Notes: generated from the sequence alone by a model not told the origin. 64,000 nucleotides of DNA from Viridibacillus arvi (GCF_001274945.1 NZ_LILB01000001.1:504739-568738); one strand, 5' to 3'; shown: positions 28,283 through 37,263, counted from the stretch's first letter. A program made the numbers and translations.

Positions 28283-28756
28283 TTATGTATTTCGTATAGT
28301 AACTTTCCCTTCTTTATTTTCTTCGTGATTCCATTCAACTTGAATTTCAAATGTCCCATCTTTAAAAAATAAAGGAAATCTTCTCCGTATTGATGTCTGC
28401 ATAGGCAGTTTAAATGCTTTCTCTATATCTACCCAAACTGCTTTCCCCTCTGGAGCATCTTCCAAGAGTTCACCCTCAAATTCCTTTGTTATGTAATTAA
28501 ATATCATATATCTATCTTTAGCGACTGGATTAACATATTCATAAAGTCCTTTATAAATAAGGTTTCTAACTTCTAACCCAGTTTCTTCTTTTACCTCTCT
28601 GATAGCACTCTCTACAATACTTTCAGGAAACTCAACTTTACCACCTGGTGGAATAAATCCTTTGAAATTGTCGTGTTGTCTATCCAGAAGTAAAACCTTT
28701 TCTTCACTTTGAATCATACAAACAGTCCACATTTTATAATTAATGGAATTACTCAT
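28283..28756 (-). CDS. NUDIX hydrolase
   Basis: 157 aa. The Nudix box is complete: GGKVEFPESIVESAIREVKEETGLEV, reading GX5EX7REVXEEXG (shown here over two segments GGKVEFPESIVESAI and REVKEETG). These enzymes hydrolyse nucleoside diphosphates linked to another group, often in sanitation of oxidised nucleotides. GGGAGGG precedes the ATG. Lies alone between elements, 7 nt from copy 5. Confidence 0.9.
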   Translation of the reverse strand: MSNSINYKMWTVCMIQSEEKVLLLDRQHDNFKGFIPPGGKVEFPESIVESAIREVKEETGLEVRNLIYKGLYEYVNPVAKDRYMIFNYITKEFEGELLEDAPEGKAVWVDIEKAFKLPMQTSIRRRFPLFFKDGTFEIQVEWNHEENKEGKVTIRNT

Positions 28757-28850
28757 AATTCCCTCCCTAACTTTTTATATAAACACCACCATATATATAC
28801 TTTTTTAAAACTAACCATCATTGAGTTGAATATGGGCACAGGTTAAGCCT

Positions 28851-29213
28851 TTAATCTAATTGGCCATATGTACGTATGAATTTCCCGTTATAAGCATCTA
28901 AAACAATTGTTGGGCTGCTCCCTTTATAATCAACAGTAATATGCCATTGTTGTTGATTTGTTAAACGATTAAAAAACCCCTCTTTTTTAGTTAAGAACAT
29001 ATCTATATCTTTTGGTGAGAGATCTTTTATTTTAATATCTAAAAAATTTTTTCCTCCAATTTCTTGATTTTTAATGTGTTCTTCGACTTTTGCTAACACA
29101 AGACCTGTTTCTAAAATTGGCTTTTGATATTGATAAGCAAATATGATAACTAGAGCCAATAGAAGTCCGTAAATTAACTTTTTAAGTATATTTGGATTTT
29201 TTTTCCTAATCAT
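28851..29213 (-). CDS. Membrane-anchored small protein
   Basis: 120 aa: basic N-terminus, one transmembrane segment (IYGLLLALVIIFAYQY), then an extracytoplasmic domain ending TIVLDAYNGKFIRTYGQ, which is reminiscent of a PepSY-like beta hairpin. Monocistronic. No family recognised with confidence. Confidence 0.7.
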   Translation of the reverse strand: MIRKKNPNILKKLIYGLLLALVIIFAYQYQKPILETGLVLAKVEEHIKNQEIGGKNFLDIKIKDLSPKDIDMFLTKKEGFFNRLTNQQQWHITVDYKGSSPTIVLDAYNGKFIRTYGQLD

Positions 29214-29561
29214 AATACATCACCTTTTTGATAACTACTCCTCCGTTTACACTAAAATATAAACCTAATCTAGAAAATAATACCACTCCATATACAGCTT
29301 GGTAAATGTATTATGGCAAATTCCTAAGATGCTTGTTTTTCATACTAGTTTTTATCACTGCTTCCACTTATGTTGTTTTTGATAAAATTGATGAATTTAT
29401 CAAATATCTTATCAATTAATTTATATACAATCATTTTTAACACGCAACAAACAGCGAAAACGATAAAATATGGAAGTATTATACAGGGGAGATAACAAGA
29501 AGTAACAAGAAGTAACAAGGAAATGTATTTTAAATTTAAGTTAACTTCAGAAAAAGAAGTC

Positions 29562-29634
29562 GCGATGCCCCGTTAGTTCAATAAGAAAAAGGCTTTACTC
29601 CTTATTGAAGTAAAGCCCCGATTAACTTAATATG
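29562..29634 (-). repeat. GTTAGTT element, copy 6
   Basis: GATGCCCCGTTAGTTCAATAAG, then the perfect central hairpin GGCTTTACT...AGTAAAGCC, then CCGATTAACTTAATATGAAC. The rest of 29214-29771 holds no gene; note AGTAACAAGA is repeated near 29500. Confidence 0.88.
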
Positions 29635-29771
29635 AACTTCTTAAAATTAATAATAACAACTTTTACTCATAAAAATCCAAAATATTTAATCATTTTTCTT
29701 TGAAAGCCCCTGATATAATTAATGTTTTCATACCCATTTTTAAGAATATGTTTTAATTGAATTTAACAAGA

Positions 29772-30236
29772 TTAAATTATCTTATGCATTGAAATCGAGG
29801 AGGTCGTATAACCCAACTTTTTATAAAGATTCACTGCAGCATCGTTGCTGCCGAATACACTTAAAGCAAGAGAGTTCATACCAAGTTCTTTTACTCTAAT
29901 TTGCAGTTCCTCTAAAACTCTAGTTCCGTAGCCTTTTCTTCTAAACGCTTCTTCAATATAAATATGATATAGGTATGCCCGATCAATTTCCGTATTTACA
30001 CTATACCAGAGAATTCCTATTTTTGTTTTCACGTCAGTGTCCCAGATATTGTATAAAAATTGACCCTCTGTAGATAACCCATTAGAAAATATACCCTTCA
30101 TCATCATTTCAGATTCTTCTATTGCTTTATCTAGAGAAAGAGTGTAATTACTCGAAATTTCTTTAGCATAATTCGGAATCATAAAGTCTAAATACTTTTC
30201 AAATTCTTGATTATTAAATTTTTCTAACTTAATCAT
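29772..30236 (-). CDS. GNAT-family N-acetyltransferase
   Basis: 154 aa. The acetyl-CoA loop is EEAFRRKGYGTRVLEEL and the C-terminal motif is GSNDAAVNLYKKLGYTTSS, both typical. AAGGGGAG precedes the ATG. Single gene, about 135 bp from copy 6. Substrate unknown. Confidence 0.9.
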   Translation of the reverse strand: MIKLEKFNNQEFEKYLDFMIPNYAKEISSNYTLSLDKAIEESEMMMKGIFSNGLSTEGQFLYNIWDTDVKTKIGILWYSVNTEIDRAYLYHIYIEEAFRRKGYGTRVLEELQIRVKELGMNSLALSVFGSNDAAVNLYKKLGYTTSSISMHKII

Positions 30237-30576
30237 TTTATCTCCCCTTAATTAACAATACCGCTAATTTATTTGATTTAATTCTTTAAAATAAGTAAGT
30301 AAAGTAAACTTAGCAGTTATTTAGATAGTAAAAGACAAATGATTATCTAATAATTCCCGGTTTTACTTTACAAAGTAATCCATGGAACACTGAAATTAAA
30401 GTTATTCACACTCTATTCCTCCTTTTGGCAGTAAAAAATAAAAAAAATTATCACTATGTTTGTAAATGGATTTAAGTTCATTTATACAGATAAGTTTATC
30501 TTATTTCAATTCTCTTTGTCACCAAAATAAACCTATTTTGTTAGATTTATATTTTTAAATTAGCTACATCCTTTCC

Positions 30577-30716
30577 TTCTTGAACTAACCTGCACCGTTA
30601 GTTCAAGAAAGAAAAAAAGAGCTACATATGCAACTCAATGATCTTCAAGTAAAGCACCCCGTTAGTTTAATAAGAACAGGAACGCTTTTTAAACAATCGC
30701 GCCTGTTTGTTGAAGC
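30577..30716 (-). repeat. GTTAGTT element, copy 7, with right accessory module
   Basis: TTCTTGAACTAAC-N7-GTTAGTTCAAGAA is perfectly paired, then GAGCTACATATGCAACTC hairpin, right arm CACCCCGTTAGTTTAATAAG. A further module AACGCTTTTTAAACAATCGC (about 30681) resembles one at copy 28. Confidence 0.92.
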
Positions 30717-30751
30717 TATTTATCTTCAATTTTACACACCACTTTTTTCAG

Positions 30752-31369
30752 CTATATTATATTCAAAATATCTATAGGCGCATTTAACACATAATCTGCC
30801 GATTCAAAACCTTTAGTTGTTTTAGAACCCCATAAAGCAAGGGCAAACTTCACCCCAGCACTATTCGCACATTGCATATCATATATGGAATCTCCAATGT
30901 ATATTGCTTCATTTTTAGTTGCATTCAACCCCTCTAAACAAACTAATAGAGGTTCAGGATGTGGTTTGTGATTTTCGGTATCATCTGCACAAATAGTGTG
31001 TTCAAAAAAGGAACTCAATCCAAATGGTTCAAATTCATCAATTAATTCTTGCCTTGTTTTAGATGTTACAATACCAGTTCTGATGGGACTTTCTGATAAA
31101 GCTTTAATAATTTCTTTTATATCTTTAAACATTTGTACTTCTTGGGAAAATTCTAATACAATCTGTGCCCACTTTGGATGTACACGTTCTACGTCAATCA
31201 CATTCAGTCTTCGTAGTGTTTCTTTTCCCGGTATTCCCAAAGCGAATCTTAAATCCTCTAATTGATAATCTTTGCCTTCTTCCCTCAGGACTTTTTGTAG
31301 AGATTTTAATATAGCTTTTTCTGTATCTAAAATGGTTCCATCCAAGTCAAAAATCACACATTTAAACAA
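30752..31369 (-). CDS. HAD-family hydrolase, phosphoglycolate phosphatase/PpaX-like
   Basis: 205 aa from a TTG start with AAGGAGG upstream. HAD motif I is FDLDGTILDT, motif II GIVTSKT, the lysine lies in ENHKPHPEPL, and motif IV is YIGDSIYDM. The catalytic set is complete with an alpha-helical cap after motif I. Likely phosphatase on small phosphorylated metabolites or pyrophosphate. Confidence 0.9.
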   Translation of the reverse strand: MFKCVIFDLDGTILDTEKAILKSLQKVLREEGKDYQLEDLRFALGIPGKETLRRLNVIDVERVHPKWAQIVLEFSQEVQMFKDIKEIIKALSESPIRTGIVTSKTRQELIDEFEPFGLSSFFEHTICADDTENHKPHPEPLLVCLEGLNATKNEAIYIGDSIYDMQCANSAGVKFALALWGSKTTKGFESADYVLNAPIDILNII

Positions 31370-31388
31370 TTTTATTCCTCCTTAAAAT

Positions 31389-31500
31389 GGTCTAATTCGA
31401 TTGTTGAACACAAGTTAAACAACACTACCTGACCCGTTTGTTAAAAAAAAAGTGCTACCTGAACAGCTCAGATCCTTACTAAAGCCCTCATGAGTTGAAG
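31389..31500 (-). repeat. GTTAGTT element, copy 8, with left accessory module
   Basis: Left module TCGATTGTTGAACACAAG...AACAACAC, then CTGACCCGTTTGTT, hairpin AGTGCTACCTGAACAGCTC, and a diverged right arm CCCTCATGAGTTGAAG. Confidence 0.8.
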
Positions 31501-31653
31501 AACTTCTAAACGAATATCATCTCATAACTATCATTATCAGCAGAGTTATTTAAGCTTAGTTAAAACTTATTATTAATTATTTCATTAAAGTCTAATTCCA
31601 AACAGCATACTGCCATATATTATAGATAGGTTACTCTGTTAGGAGGTGAGTAT

Positions 31654-32025
31654 ATGCCGCTTTTTTCACCAGTTCCAGGAAGATCCTTTCCTCCAAGAAA
31701 TAGACAAGTATTTGGCCCTCCTTATCAAGGACAACAGTTTGGCTCTCCTTATCAAAGACAACAATTTAGAGCCCCCTACCAAGGACAACAGTTTGGCTCT
31801 CCTTATCAAGGACAACAATTTGGACCCCCTTACCAAGGACAACAGTTTGGCCAAAATTACGACAATAGAAGGAACCCATCTTTCATGTCCCCTAACAATT
31901 CATCTCCAGGTATTTTAGGAAACCTGCCGAACCACATCAACACAATTATGGGTCACGCCGGTACCATAAAGAATGGATATAATATGATGAGACAATTAGG
32001 ATCTTTTATGGGTTTATTTAGATAG
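31654..32025 (+). CDS. YppG-like, probably spore-associated protein
   Basis: 123 aa. The middle is a six-fold octapeptide repeat PYQGQQFG encoded by 24-bp units (about 31720-31850). The C-terminus HINTIMGHAGTIKNGYNMMR followed by QLGSFMGLFR matches the conserved end of YppG-type proteins. A perfect AGGAGGTGAG lies before the ATG. A GCATAC...CATATATTA stretch upstream could be a late sporulation promoter. It heads a plus-strand trio of likely sporulation genes. A spore coat role is inferred. Confidence 0.75.
   Translation: MPLFSPVPGRSFPPRNRQVFGPPYQGQQFGSPYQRQQFRAPYQGQQFGSPYQGQQFGPPYQGQQFGQNYDNRRNPSFMSPNNSSPGILGNLPNHINTIMGHAGTIKNGYNMMRQLGSFMGLFR
31715..31855 (+). repeat. 24-bp coding tandem repeat in the YppG-like gene
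   Basis: Units of the type CCTTATCAAGGACAACAATT occur six times in tandem in frame, giving PYQGQQFG with small changes. Copy number is likely to vary between strains. Confidence 0.9.
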
Positions 32026-32029
32026 TGAA

Positions 32030-32070
32030 AAGCCGATGTTCTCTTATAAATGGGACATCGGCTTTTTCTA
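32030..32070 (+). terminator. Intrinsic terminator of the YppG-like gene
   Basis: AAAGCCGATGTTCTC...GGGACATCGGCTTTTTCTA forms a stem AGCCGATGT / ACATCGGCT followed by T-run. Confidence 0.9.
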
Positions 32071-32306
32071 ATAATGCTCCTAACAATACAGTGACCATCA
32101 AATCAACTCCCGTTATGGATAAGATAGATTATTAGTTTATACGGGCTAATTCCATTAAAAATAGAATTTTGGGTAATTTATGTAATTTTAACTCTCCCGC
32201 TCACCAATTCTCCGCACTTGTCTATTAATCTTTATAACTCTCATCATAAGATACCTTAATTGCATTTCAATTTAACAAATACAAGTGGAGAGGTTGTAAA
32301 ACTTAA

Positions 32307-34121
32307 ATGAATCTAAAAAATGAGATTAACCAAAAAATACAACAAATTATTAAAAATCTGAAGCAAGACCAATATAATGATGGTTCGTGGAGATTTTGTT
32401 TTGAAAGTGGACCAATGACCGATGCAAATATGATTATCATGTTAAGAGTATTAGATTATGATGATGAGAATCTTATAAAGAAACTTGTTGCACGTCTACT
32501 TCAACAACAACAAAATAACGGTGCTTGGAAGCTTTATGATGATGAAAAAGGCAATTTATCTGCAACAATTGAAGCATATACAGCTCTTTTATTTTCTGGA
32601 CATTTGAATAAAGATGATCCGTCGATGAAATTAAGTGAACAATTTATTGTGAACAATGGAGGACTTGAAAAAAGTCATATTTCTACGAAGTGTTTACTAG
32701 CTATTACCAACTTATACCCTTGGCCAAGACTATTTCCTATCCCACTTAGTATCTTGAATATGCCAAAGTTTCTAACATTTAATTTTTATAATTTTAGCTC
32801 ATACGTACAAGCACACTTTCTTCCTATCTTAATATTAGGACACGATAAATTTGTAATTACTAATAAATGGACGCCTGATTTACAGCATTTATTTTTATCT
32901 AAAAAGAAATCTAAAGCACTTATAAAGGAAAAAAGATGGTTTAATTTATTTAAAAAGAAATTACCTACTTATAAAGAATCTACGAGGCTAAAAGCTGAAC
33001 AACATATATATAATTGCATTGAAAAGGATGGGACATTATATAGTTACTCAAGTTCTACATTTTTTATGATTTATGCACTACTTTCTCTAGGTTATAAAAA
33101 ATCTTCTCCTATTATTAAAAATGCTATTAGAGGAATTAGATCTTTTTTATACGAAAAAGGAGATGTTTTTCATATTCAAAACTCTCCTTCGACTGTTTGG
33201 GACACTGCCCTAATTTCTTATTCCTTACAAGAATCGGGTCTTACCATTAAGGATCCATCTATCCAATTAGCTTCGAACTTCTTAATGGAATTACAACACA
33301 AACACTCTAATAAAGGATGGGGTTTTTCAGAAAGCAACTCCATTAATCCTGATGTTGATGATACACAAGCGGTATTAAGGGCACTATCTAATTTCACATG
33401 TAGTCATTCTGAATTTCGTATGGCCTGGAATTCGGGAGTTAATTGGTTATTAACCATGCAAAACAATGACGGAGGCTGGGGAGCATTTAAAAAAAATAGT
33501 CCCGCATACATTAAATGGTTTTTCCCCATACAGAATTTTGAAGACACTGCTATAGATCCTTCTGCTGCTGACATCACCGGCAGGACATTGGAATTTCTAG
33601 GGAATCATTTAAATTTGACTAAGCAGCATCCTCGTGTAATGAACAGTGTAAAATGGCTAATAAAGAATCAAAGTAAAGATGGTTCATGGTACGGACGTTG
33701 GGGGATATCTTACATTTATGGTACATGGGCAGCTGTCACAGGCTTAAAAGCAGTAGGAGTTTCATCTGATCATCAAACAATCCAGAAAGCAAAAGATTGG
33801 TTGTTAAATATAAGACAATCTGACGGAGGCTGGGGTGAATCATGCCAGAGTGATTTTCATAGAGAATATATTCCTTTACCCTATTCTACACTAGTACAAA
33901 CTTGTTGGGCGGTTGATGCATTAATTTCTAGCTCTGAGTTTCCTACAAAAGAAATCATAGAAGGAGTTAAAAGAATTTTAGAATGGCAAAATACAGAAAC
34001 TAGTCGGATCACATATCCTACAGGTGCAGGTTTACCAGGACACTTTTATATACACTATCACAGCTATCAATACGTATGGCCTTTGGTTACATTGAGCCAT
34101 TACTTAAAAAAATACAATTAG
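32307..34121 (+). CDS. Squalene-hopene/sporulenol-type triterpene cyclase
   Basis: 604 aa, class II terpene cyclase. The catalytic acid motif is DVDD (about residues 349-352 in NPDVDDTQ). QW repeats are QNNDGGWGAF, QSKDGSWYGRWG and QSDGGWGES. Size and sequence style fit Bacillus SqhC (about 632 aa), which cyclises tetraprenyl-beta-curcumene to sporulenol in spores and can also make hopene from squalene. GGAGAGG lies rather far (over 10 nt) from the ATG. No prenyl-transferase gene is nearby, so the substrate must come from elsewhere. Confidence 0.9.
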   Translation: MNLKNEINQKIQQIIKNLKQDQYNDGSWRFCFESGPMTDANMIIMLRVLDYDDENLIKKLVARLLQQQQNNGAWKLYDDEKGNLSATIEAYTALLFSGHLNKDDPSMKLSEQFIVNNGGLEKSHISTKCLLAITNLYPWPRLFPIPLSILNMPKFLTFNFYNFSSYVQAHFLPILILGHDKFVITNKWTPDLQHLFLSKKKSKALIKEKRWFNLFKKKLPTYKESTRLKAEQHIYNCIEKDGTLYSYSSSTFFMIYALLSLGYKKSSPIIKNAIRGIRSFLYEKGDVFHIQNSPSTVWDTALISYSLQESGLTIKDPSIQLASNFLMELQHKHSNKGWGFSESNSINPDVDDTQAVLRALSNFTCSHSEFRMAWNSGVNWLLTMQNNDGGWGAFKKNSPAYIKWFFPIQNFEDTAIDPSAADITGRTLEFLGNHLNLTKQHPRVMNSVKWLIKNQSKDGSWYGRWGISYIYGTWAAVTGLKAVGVSSDHQTIQKAKDWLLNIRQSDGGWGESCQSDFHREYIPLPYSTLVQTCWAVDALISSSEFPTKEIIEGVKRILEWQNTETSRITYPTGAGLPGHFYIHYHSYQYVWPLVTLSHYLKKYN

Positions 34122-34249
34122 TTCATTATTGGATTTTTTTTGAAAAATATAGTTAATCTATCTACCCCCTTCCTTTTTCATCTCATATACTATATTGTTC
34201 CAATCTTTATTTCTGGAATTTACTTTTATTTGAAAGGAGGTTTTTGTCA

Positions 34250-34537
34250 ATGGCCAATATTGACCCTAATTTAATGGGTGTTTTCCGACAAAGAATTAAA
34301 AACCCCCATTGTTTCCGTCGTGTATGTGGACATCTTAGATCATGCAACTATCGTCAGTTAAGATGTCCCGCAGGTGCATACGGTCTTGTTGATCGTCTAT
34401 CTGACTGCTGTGGAGTACCTATAACAAAAGCTCAGAGAGATAATGCAGCACAATGGCTTATGAATTGTGGAGTTGATCCTCTAAACAGAGCACATCGAAG
34501 AAGGATGTGGGGTATTGTTAGGGGCGGTTTGCGGTAA
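34250..34537 (+). CDS. Cys/Arg-rich small protein, unknown
   Basis: 95 aa, very basic and with seven cysteines, including HCFRRVCGHLRSC and DCCG. ATG 34250 follows a perfect AAAGGAGG at 9 nt. A Cys-X4-Cys-X4-Cys cluster could bind metal or form disulfides. I do not recognise the family. It follows the cyclase by about 130 bp on the same strand, so a spore-related role is possible but only by context. Confidence 0.78.
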   Translation: MANIDPNLMGVFRQRIKNPHCFRRVCGHLRSCNYRQLRCPAGAYGLVDRLSDCCGVPITKAQRDNAAQWLMNCGVDPLNRAHRRRMWGIVRGGLR

Positions 34538-34558
34538 ACTGAAACACATTTAAAACTA

Positions 34559-34608
34559 TTAATCAAAATATTCTTGCAAAAGAATATTTTGATTAATAAT
34601 CTTTTTTT
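34559..34608 (+). terminator. Intrinsic terminator of the cyclase block
   Basis: A 17-bp perfect stem, TTAATCAAAATATTCTT and its complement with loop GCAA (34559-34596), followed by a seven-T run. Confidence 0.95.
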
Positions 34609-34687
34609 CCAGAAGATAATCCTTTTTTTATTTACCTCAAAATTTATTTTTAATTCATTCCTCCATAATATGCACACTCTCAATAAT

Positions 34688-34803
34688 TTAACCTAGCATA
34701 TTCTTTAATTGACTGAGGACACTTGCAAATTGTTGTGAATTCTCTGTACGAATAACGCAATAAAATGGATTACCATGCTTTAAATCAATTAAAGAACCCT
34801 AAA
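34688..34803 (-). pseudogene. C-terminal gene remnant
   Basis: The minus strand reads GSLIDLKHGNPFYCVIRTEN then SQQFASVLSQLKNMLG-stop, with no start codon or ribosome site. It looks like the end of a degraded gene of unknown family. The remaining 34804-35077 shows nothing else. Confidence 0.5.
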
Positions 34804-35077
34804 GAAAATTATCCTATAAAAAAATTAAGAGTGCGAAACCTTATAAAACTATATATCTTAACAAAAAAAAGTCAGGTTCTGGATATGTCGGAGGAGTTAC
34901 AAGATTTTTCAAACCGCAGAAAGACCTTAAAAACATAGTATACAGAACTACGATAAATATTTTCATTCTGAGCATACCTTGTGAGGACTATTAGTAGTTT
35001 ATTTCCCTTAAATACATCTCCTGAGTTATAAGCCCATTTTTATCGATAACTACTACAATTAAATAAATCAAAATTAA

Positions 35078-35108
35078 GCCAGCACTTACTAATCGCTGGC
35101 TTTTCTTA
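35078..35108 (+). terminator. Intrinsic terminator
   Basis: GCCAGC / GCTGGC stem (35078-35100) with a TTTTCTT tail on the plus strand, directly abutting element copy 9. Confidence 0.7.
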
Positions 35109-35164
35109 TTGAACTATCCTGCCCCGTTAGTGCAATAAGAAAAAAGAGCTGCCTAAGCAACTCT
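35106..35164 (-). repeat. GTTAGTT element, copy 9
   Basis: TTATTGAACTATCCTGCCCC, GTTAGTGCAATAAG, hairpin GAGCTGCCTAAGCAACTC; the right arm is lost. Confidence 0.88.
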
Positions 35165-35256
35165 TCCCCGCAATCTGAACTTCAACACAAGAACAAGCAT
35201 AGAACTCAATCCCATCGCTATAATATCATCTAAGCCTAAGATAGTTTAGTAACACT

Positions 35257-35712
35257 TTAGCTTTTAAACTCCATAAAGTGACTTGAATTTGGATAAAGAG
35301 TTTTCTTTGAAAAACCTATAGAAGAATAAAATTTATCAGCTTGTTCCGTATCTGTATGAAGCACAATAATTTTATAATATTTTTTTGCTTCTTCAATTAT
35401 CCTTTTTACCAAAAGGCTTCCTATACCGTTTCTCCTATATGCTTTGCTTACATAAAACCTTCTCAGCCTACCAATAGACTGTTCATTTGAAAATGAATCT
35501 TTATTTAATCCACCAATAGCAACAAGGACACCTTCTTCATTAAACACGCCAAATAAACCTTCTCCAATATGGTTAAAGGTGTTACTGCCATTTTTATAGT
35601 CATTTACTAATCTTTCTACAAAACGAAAACCATCTGCTTTGCTTTGCTTTACTAAACCATCAATATCAAAATTCAACAGATTATTTATTTGTTTTATCTC
35701 ATATTTCTCCAT
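35257..35712 (-). CDS. GNAT-family N-acetyltransferase
   Basis: 151 aa. RRFYVSKAYRRNGIGSLLVK holds the acetyl-CoA loop and ADKFYSSIGFSKK the C-terminal motif. GGAGG precedes the ATG. The start codon is only 31 nt from element copy 10, leaving little room for a separate promoter. Confidence 0.9.
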   Translation of the reverse strand: MEKYEIKQINNLLNFDIDGLVKQSKADGFRFVERLVNDYKNGSNTFNHIGEGLFGVFNEEGVLVAIGGLNKDSFSNEQSIGRLRRFYVSKAYRRNGIGSLLVKRIIEEAKKYYKIIVLHTDTEQADKFYSSIGFSKKTLYPNSSHFMEFKS

Positions 35713-35743
35713 GTGTATCCTCCAAAAATTACGTAATTTTTTT

Positions 35744-35770
35744 TAAACTATTCTGCCTCGTTAGTTGAAG
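35744..35770 (-). repeat. GTTAGTT element, copy 10 (left arm only)
   Basis: AAACTATTCTGCCTCGTTAGTTGAAG; no central hairpin follows. Confidence 0.8.
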
Positions 35771-35775
35771 ATAAT

Positions 35776-35925
35776 TTAACTCTCTTCAACGGTTATAATT
35801 TGTTTCCCAAATAATATCTCATTATAATATATTTCTAATTTCCATAATCTAAGAAATACATAGATGTTCTTTTGACCACATTTTAGCGCTGGCGATTTAA
35901 ATCCATTAGTTATTGATAAGATCCA
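35776..35925 (-). pseudogene. 3' gene fragment between two elements
   Basis: An open minus-strand frame without start reads FKSPALKCGQKNIYVFLRLW then KLEIYYNEILFGKQIITVEES-stop (in two pieces). It begins next to copy 11 and its stop is 5 nt from copy 10. Parent family not recognised. Confidence 0.5.
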
Positions 35926-35929
35926 CAGT

Positions 35930-35963
35930 CTTGTTCAACTAAAGACCCTGTTAGTTTAATAAG
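35930..35963 (-). repeat. GTTAGTT element, copy 11 (single arm)
   Basis: CTTGTTCAACTAAAGACCCT then GTTAGTTTAATAAG; it looks like a left arm fused to a right arm with the centre deleted. Confidence 0.78.
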
Positions 35964-36019
35964 AAATCTTGCGCATAGCTTCCTCGTAAAAGCAGATAAT
36001 AGGCTGAGGTGATTAGAAT

Positions 36020-36799
36020 ATGTTAAAAACAAGGATTGTTTATATTATTTGTTTTTCAATTATTTTAAGCTTGTTTGTTTACAGCCAGTCCTTAAATACA
36101 AAATTGATAGAGTCATCCATCTCGCAATCGAATAGTGATAAAAGTGAATACAAACGGATTCAGGAATTGAAACAACGTTTAGATAGCCTCGAACCACCTG
36201 AACCTACCACCATTCTTGATTCACCTTTCCCTTTTGAAAAAGGAACAGAGGTGCATTTCCCTACCGATGTCATCCCTATTTCAGAAGTGTTAAAAGAAGG
36301 AACAAAAATCCCTTTCAAAATAATAAAAAGCGAACCGAACTATATTAGACCAATATATGAAGAAGACTGGCATAGCACGACTGGAAGATGGAGCTATATT
36401 CCTTCTCGAATACACTATTCTCTTCACCGCATATTCCCTTTTTATGCCATTGAGATTTCAGAAGAATTAAATTTTACACAGAATGTAGGTATTTCTTTTC
36501 CTACTGATATAAATGAAACAGACCTTGACCTGTATATAGTTATGTTTCAAACAAATATCACAGATGTTTATACAAAAGGAAATCAAGTTGTTGTTGTTGG
36601 AACACCTAAACGAACAGGAGTAGAAGTTATAAACATTAAAATTGCAGATATACACCCAAGTAATAAGGAGAAATTTTTGTTAGTTCAGTTAGCAACTAAT
36701 GGAGATGAACTTGATTATTCTTTAATTCGTTATGAATCACCCAATTATTGGTTAAAGCAAAAACAAAGAAATGAACGTGAAAAATCTAAAAAGGAGTGA
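36020..36799 (+). CDS. Signal-anchored protein of unknown function
   Basis: 259 aa with an N-terminal hydrophobic segment (IVYIICFSIILSLFVYSQS) acting as signal or anchor, then a short coiled coil (EYKRIQELKQRLDSLE) and a probably beta-rich extracytoplasmic domain. GAGGTG precedes the ATG. No family recognised. Its last codons lead directly into the ribosome site of the next, truncated gene. Confidence 0.7.
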   Translation: MLKTRIVYIICFSIILSLFVYSQSLNTKLIESSISQSNSDKSEYKRIQELKQRLDSLEPPEPTTILDSPFPFEKGTEVHFPTDVIPISEVLKEGTKIPFKIIKSEPNYIRPIYEEDWHSTTGRWSYIPSRIHYSLHRIFPFYAIEISEELNFTQNVGISFPTDINETDLDLYIVMFQTNITDVYTKGNQVVVVGTPKRTGVEVINIKIADIHPSNKEKFLLVQLATNGDELDYSLIRYESPNYWLKQKQRNEREKSKKE

Positions 36800-36803
36800 A
36801 CCT

Positions 36804-36862
36804 TTGCCTTATCAACTTACTTGTGAAGGCTGTTATTTTATACAATCATTCTTATTTAACTA
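36804..36862 (+). pseudogene. 5' gene fragment cut by an element
   Basis: AAAGGAGTG followed 8 nt later by TTG 36804 opens the frame LPYQLTCEGCYFIQSFLFN, which stops inside element copy 12. It looks like the intact start of the second gene of the preceding operon, truncated where the element begins. Confidence 0.5.
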
Positions 36863-36884
36863 ACCTGCCCGGTTAATTAAAATA
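36852..36884 (-). repeat. GTTAGTT element, copy 12 (left arm only)
   Basis: TTATTTAACTAACCTGCCCG followed by GTTAATTAAAATA. The stop codon of the HIT pseudogene lies 4 nt to the right. Confidence 0.8.
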
Positions 36885-36888
36885 CTAT

Positions 36889-37210
36889 CTCAATGGTTTT
36901 CCAGAGACTATATGTCAATGGAGATGTTTTGAATCCTGATATTCACCTAAGTTTGTAATAACTCAGCTTCGTTTTCATCTGTCACCATAGTAGCAACTTT
37001 TTTTATTACTCTCAGTATCTCGAGTAATAATTCACTATCACTTTCTTCTAATGTTATTAACGAAGGGATGTGCTTTTTAGGTATAGCAACAATATGTACT
37101 GGATAAAAAGGTTTTGTATGATAATAGGCTAATACATTTTCTATCTCCATCACTTTATTTACTTGCATTTTTCCGCTTAATACTTCATCACAATAAAAAT
37201 CTTCAGTCAC
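36889..37210 (-). pseudogene. HIT-family hydrolase, frameshift plus nonsense
   Basis: From a GTG start the frame reads a normal HIT protein (AYYHTKPFYPVHIVAIPKKH) but stops early at 36947. Shifting frame at about 36965 continues VITNLGEYQDSKHLH, then a TGA where the family has Trp, then HIVSGKPLR-stop. The histidine triad H-L-H-x-H is thus present but split by one frameshift and one TGG-to-TGA change. These proteins normally hydrolyse nucleotide conjugates. Recently inactivated, as both lesions are single events. Confidence 0.85.
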
Positions 37211-37263
37211 AATATATAACCCCCATAGATTATAATTTTCACTTTAACTTATTCTACTTTCTT

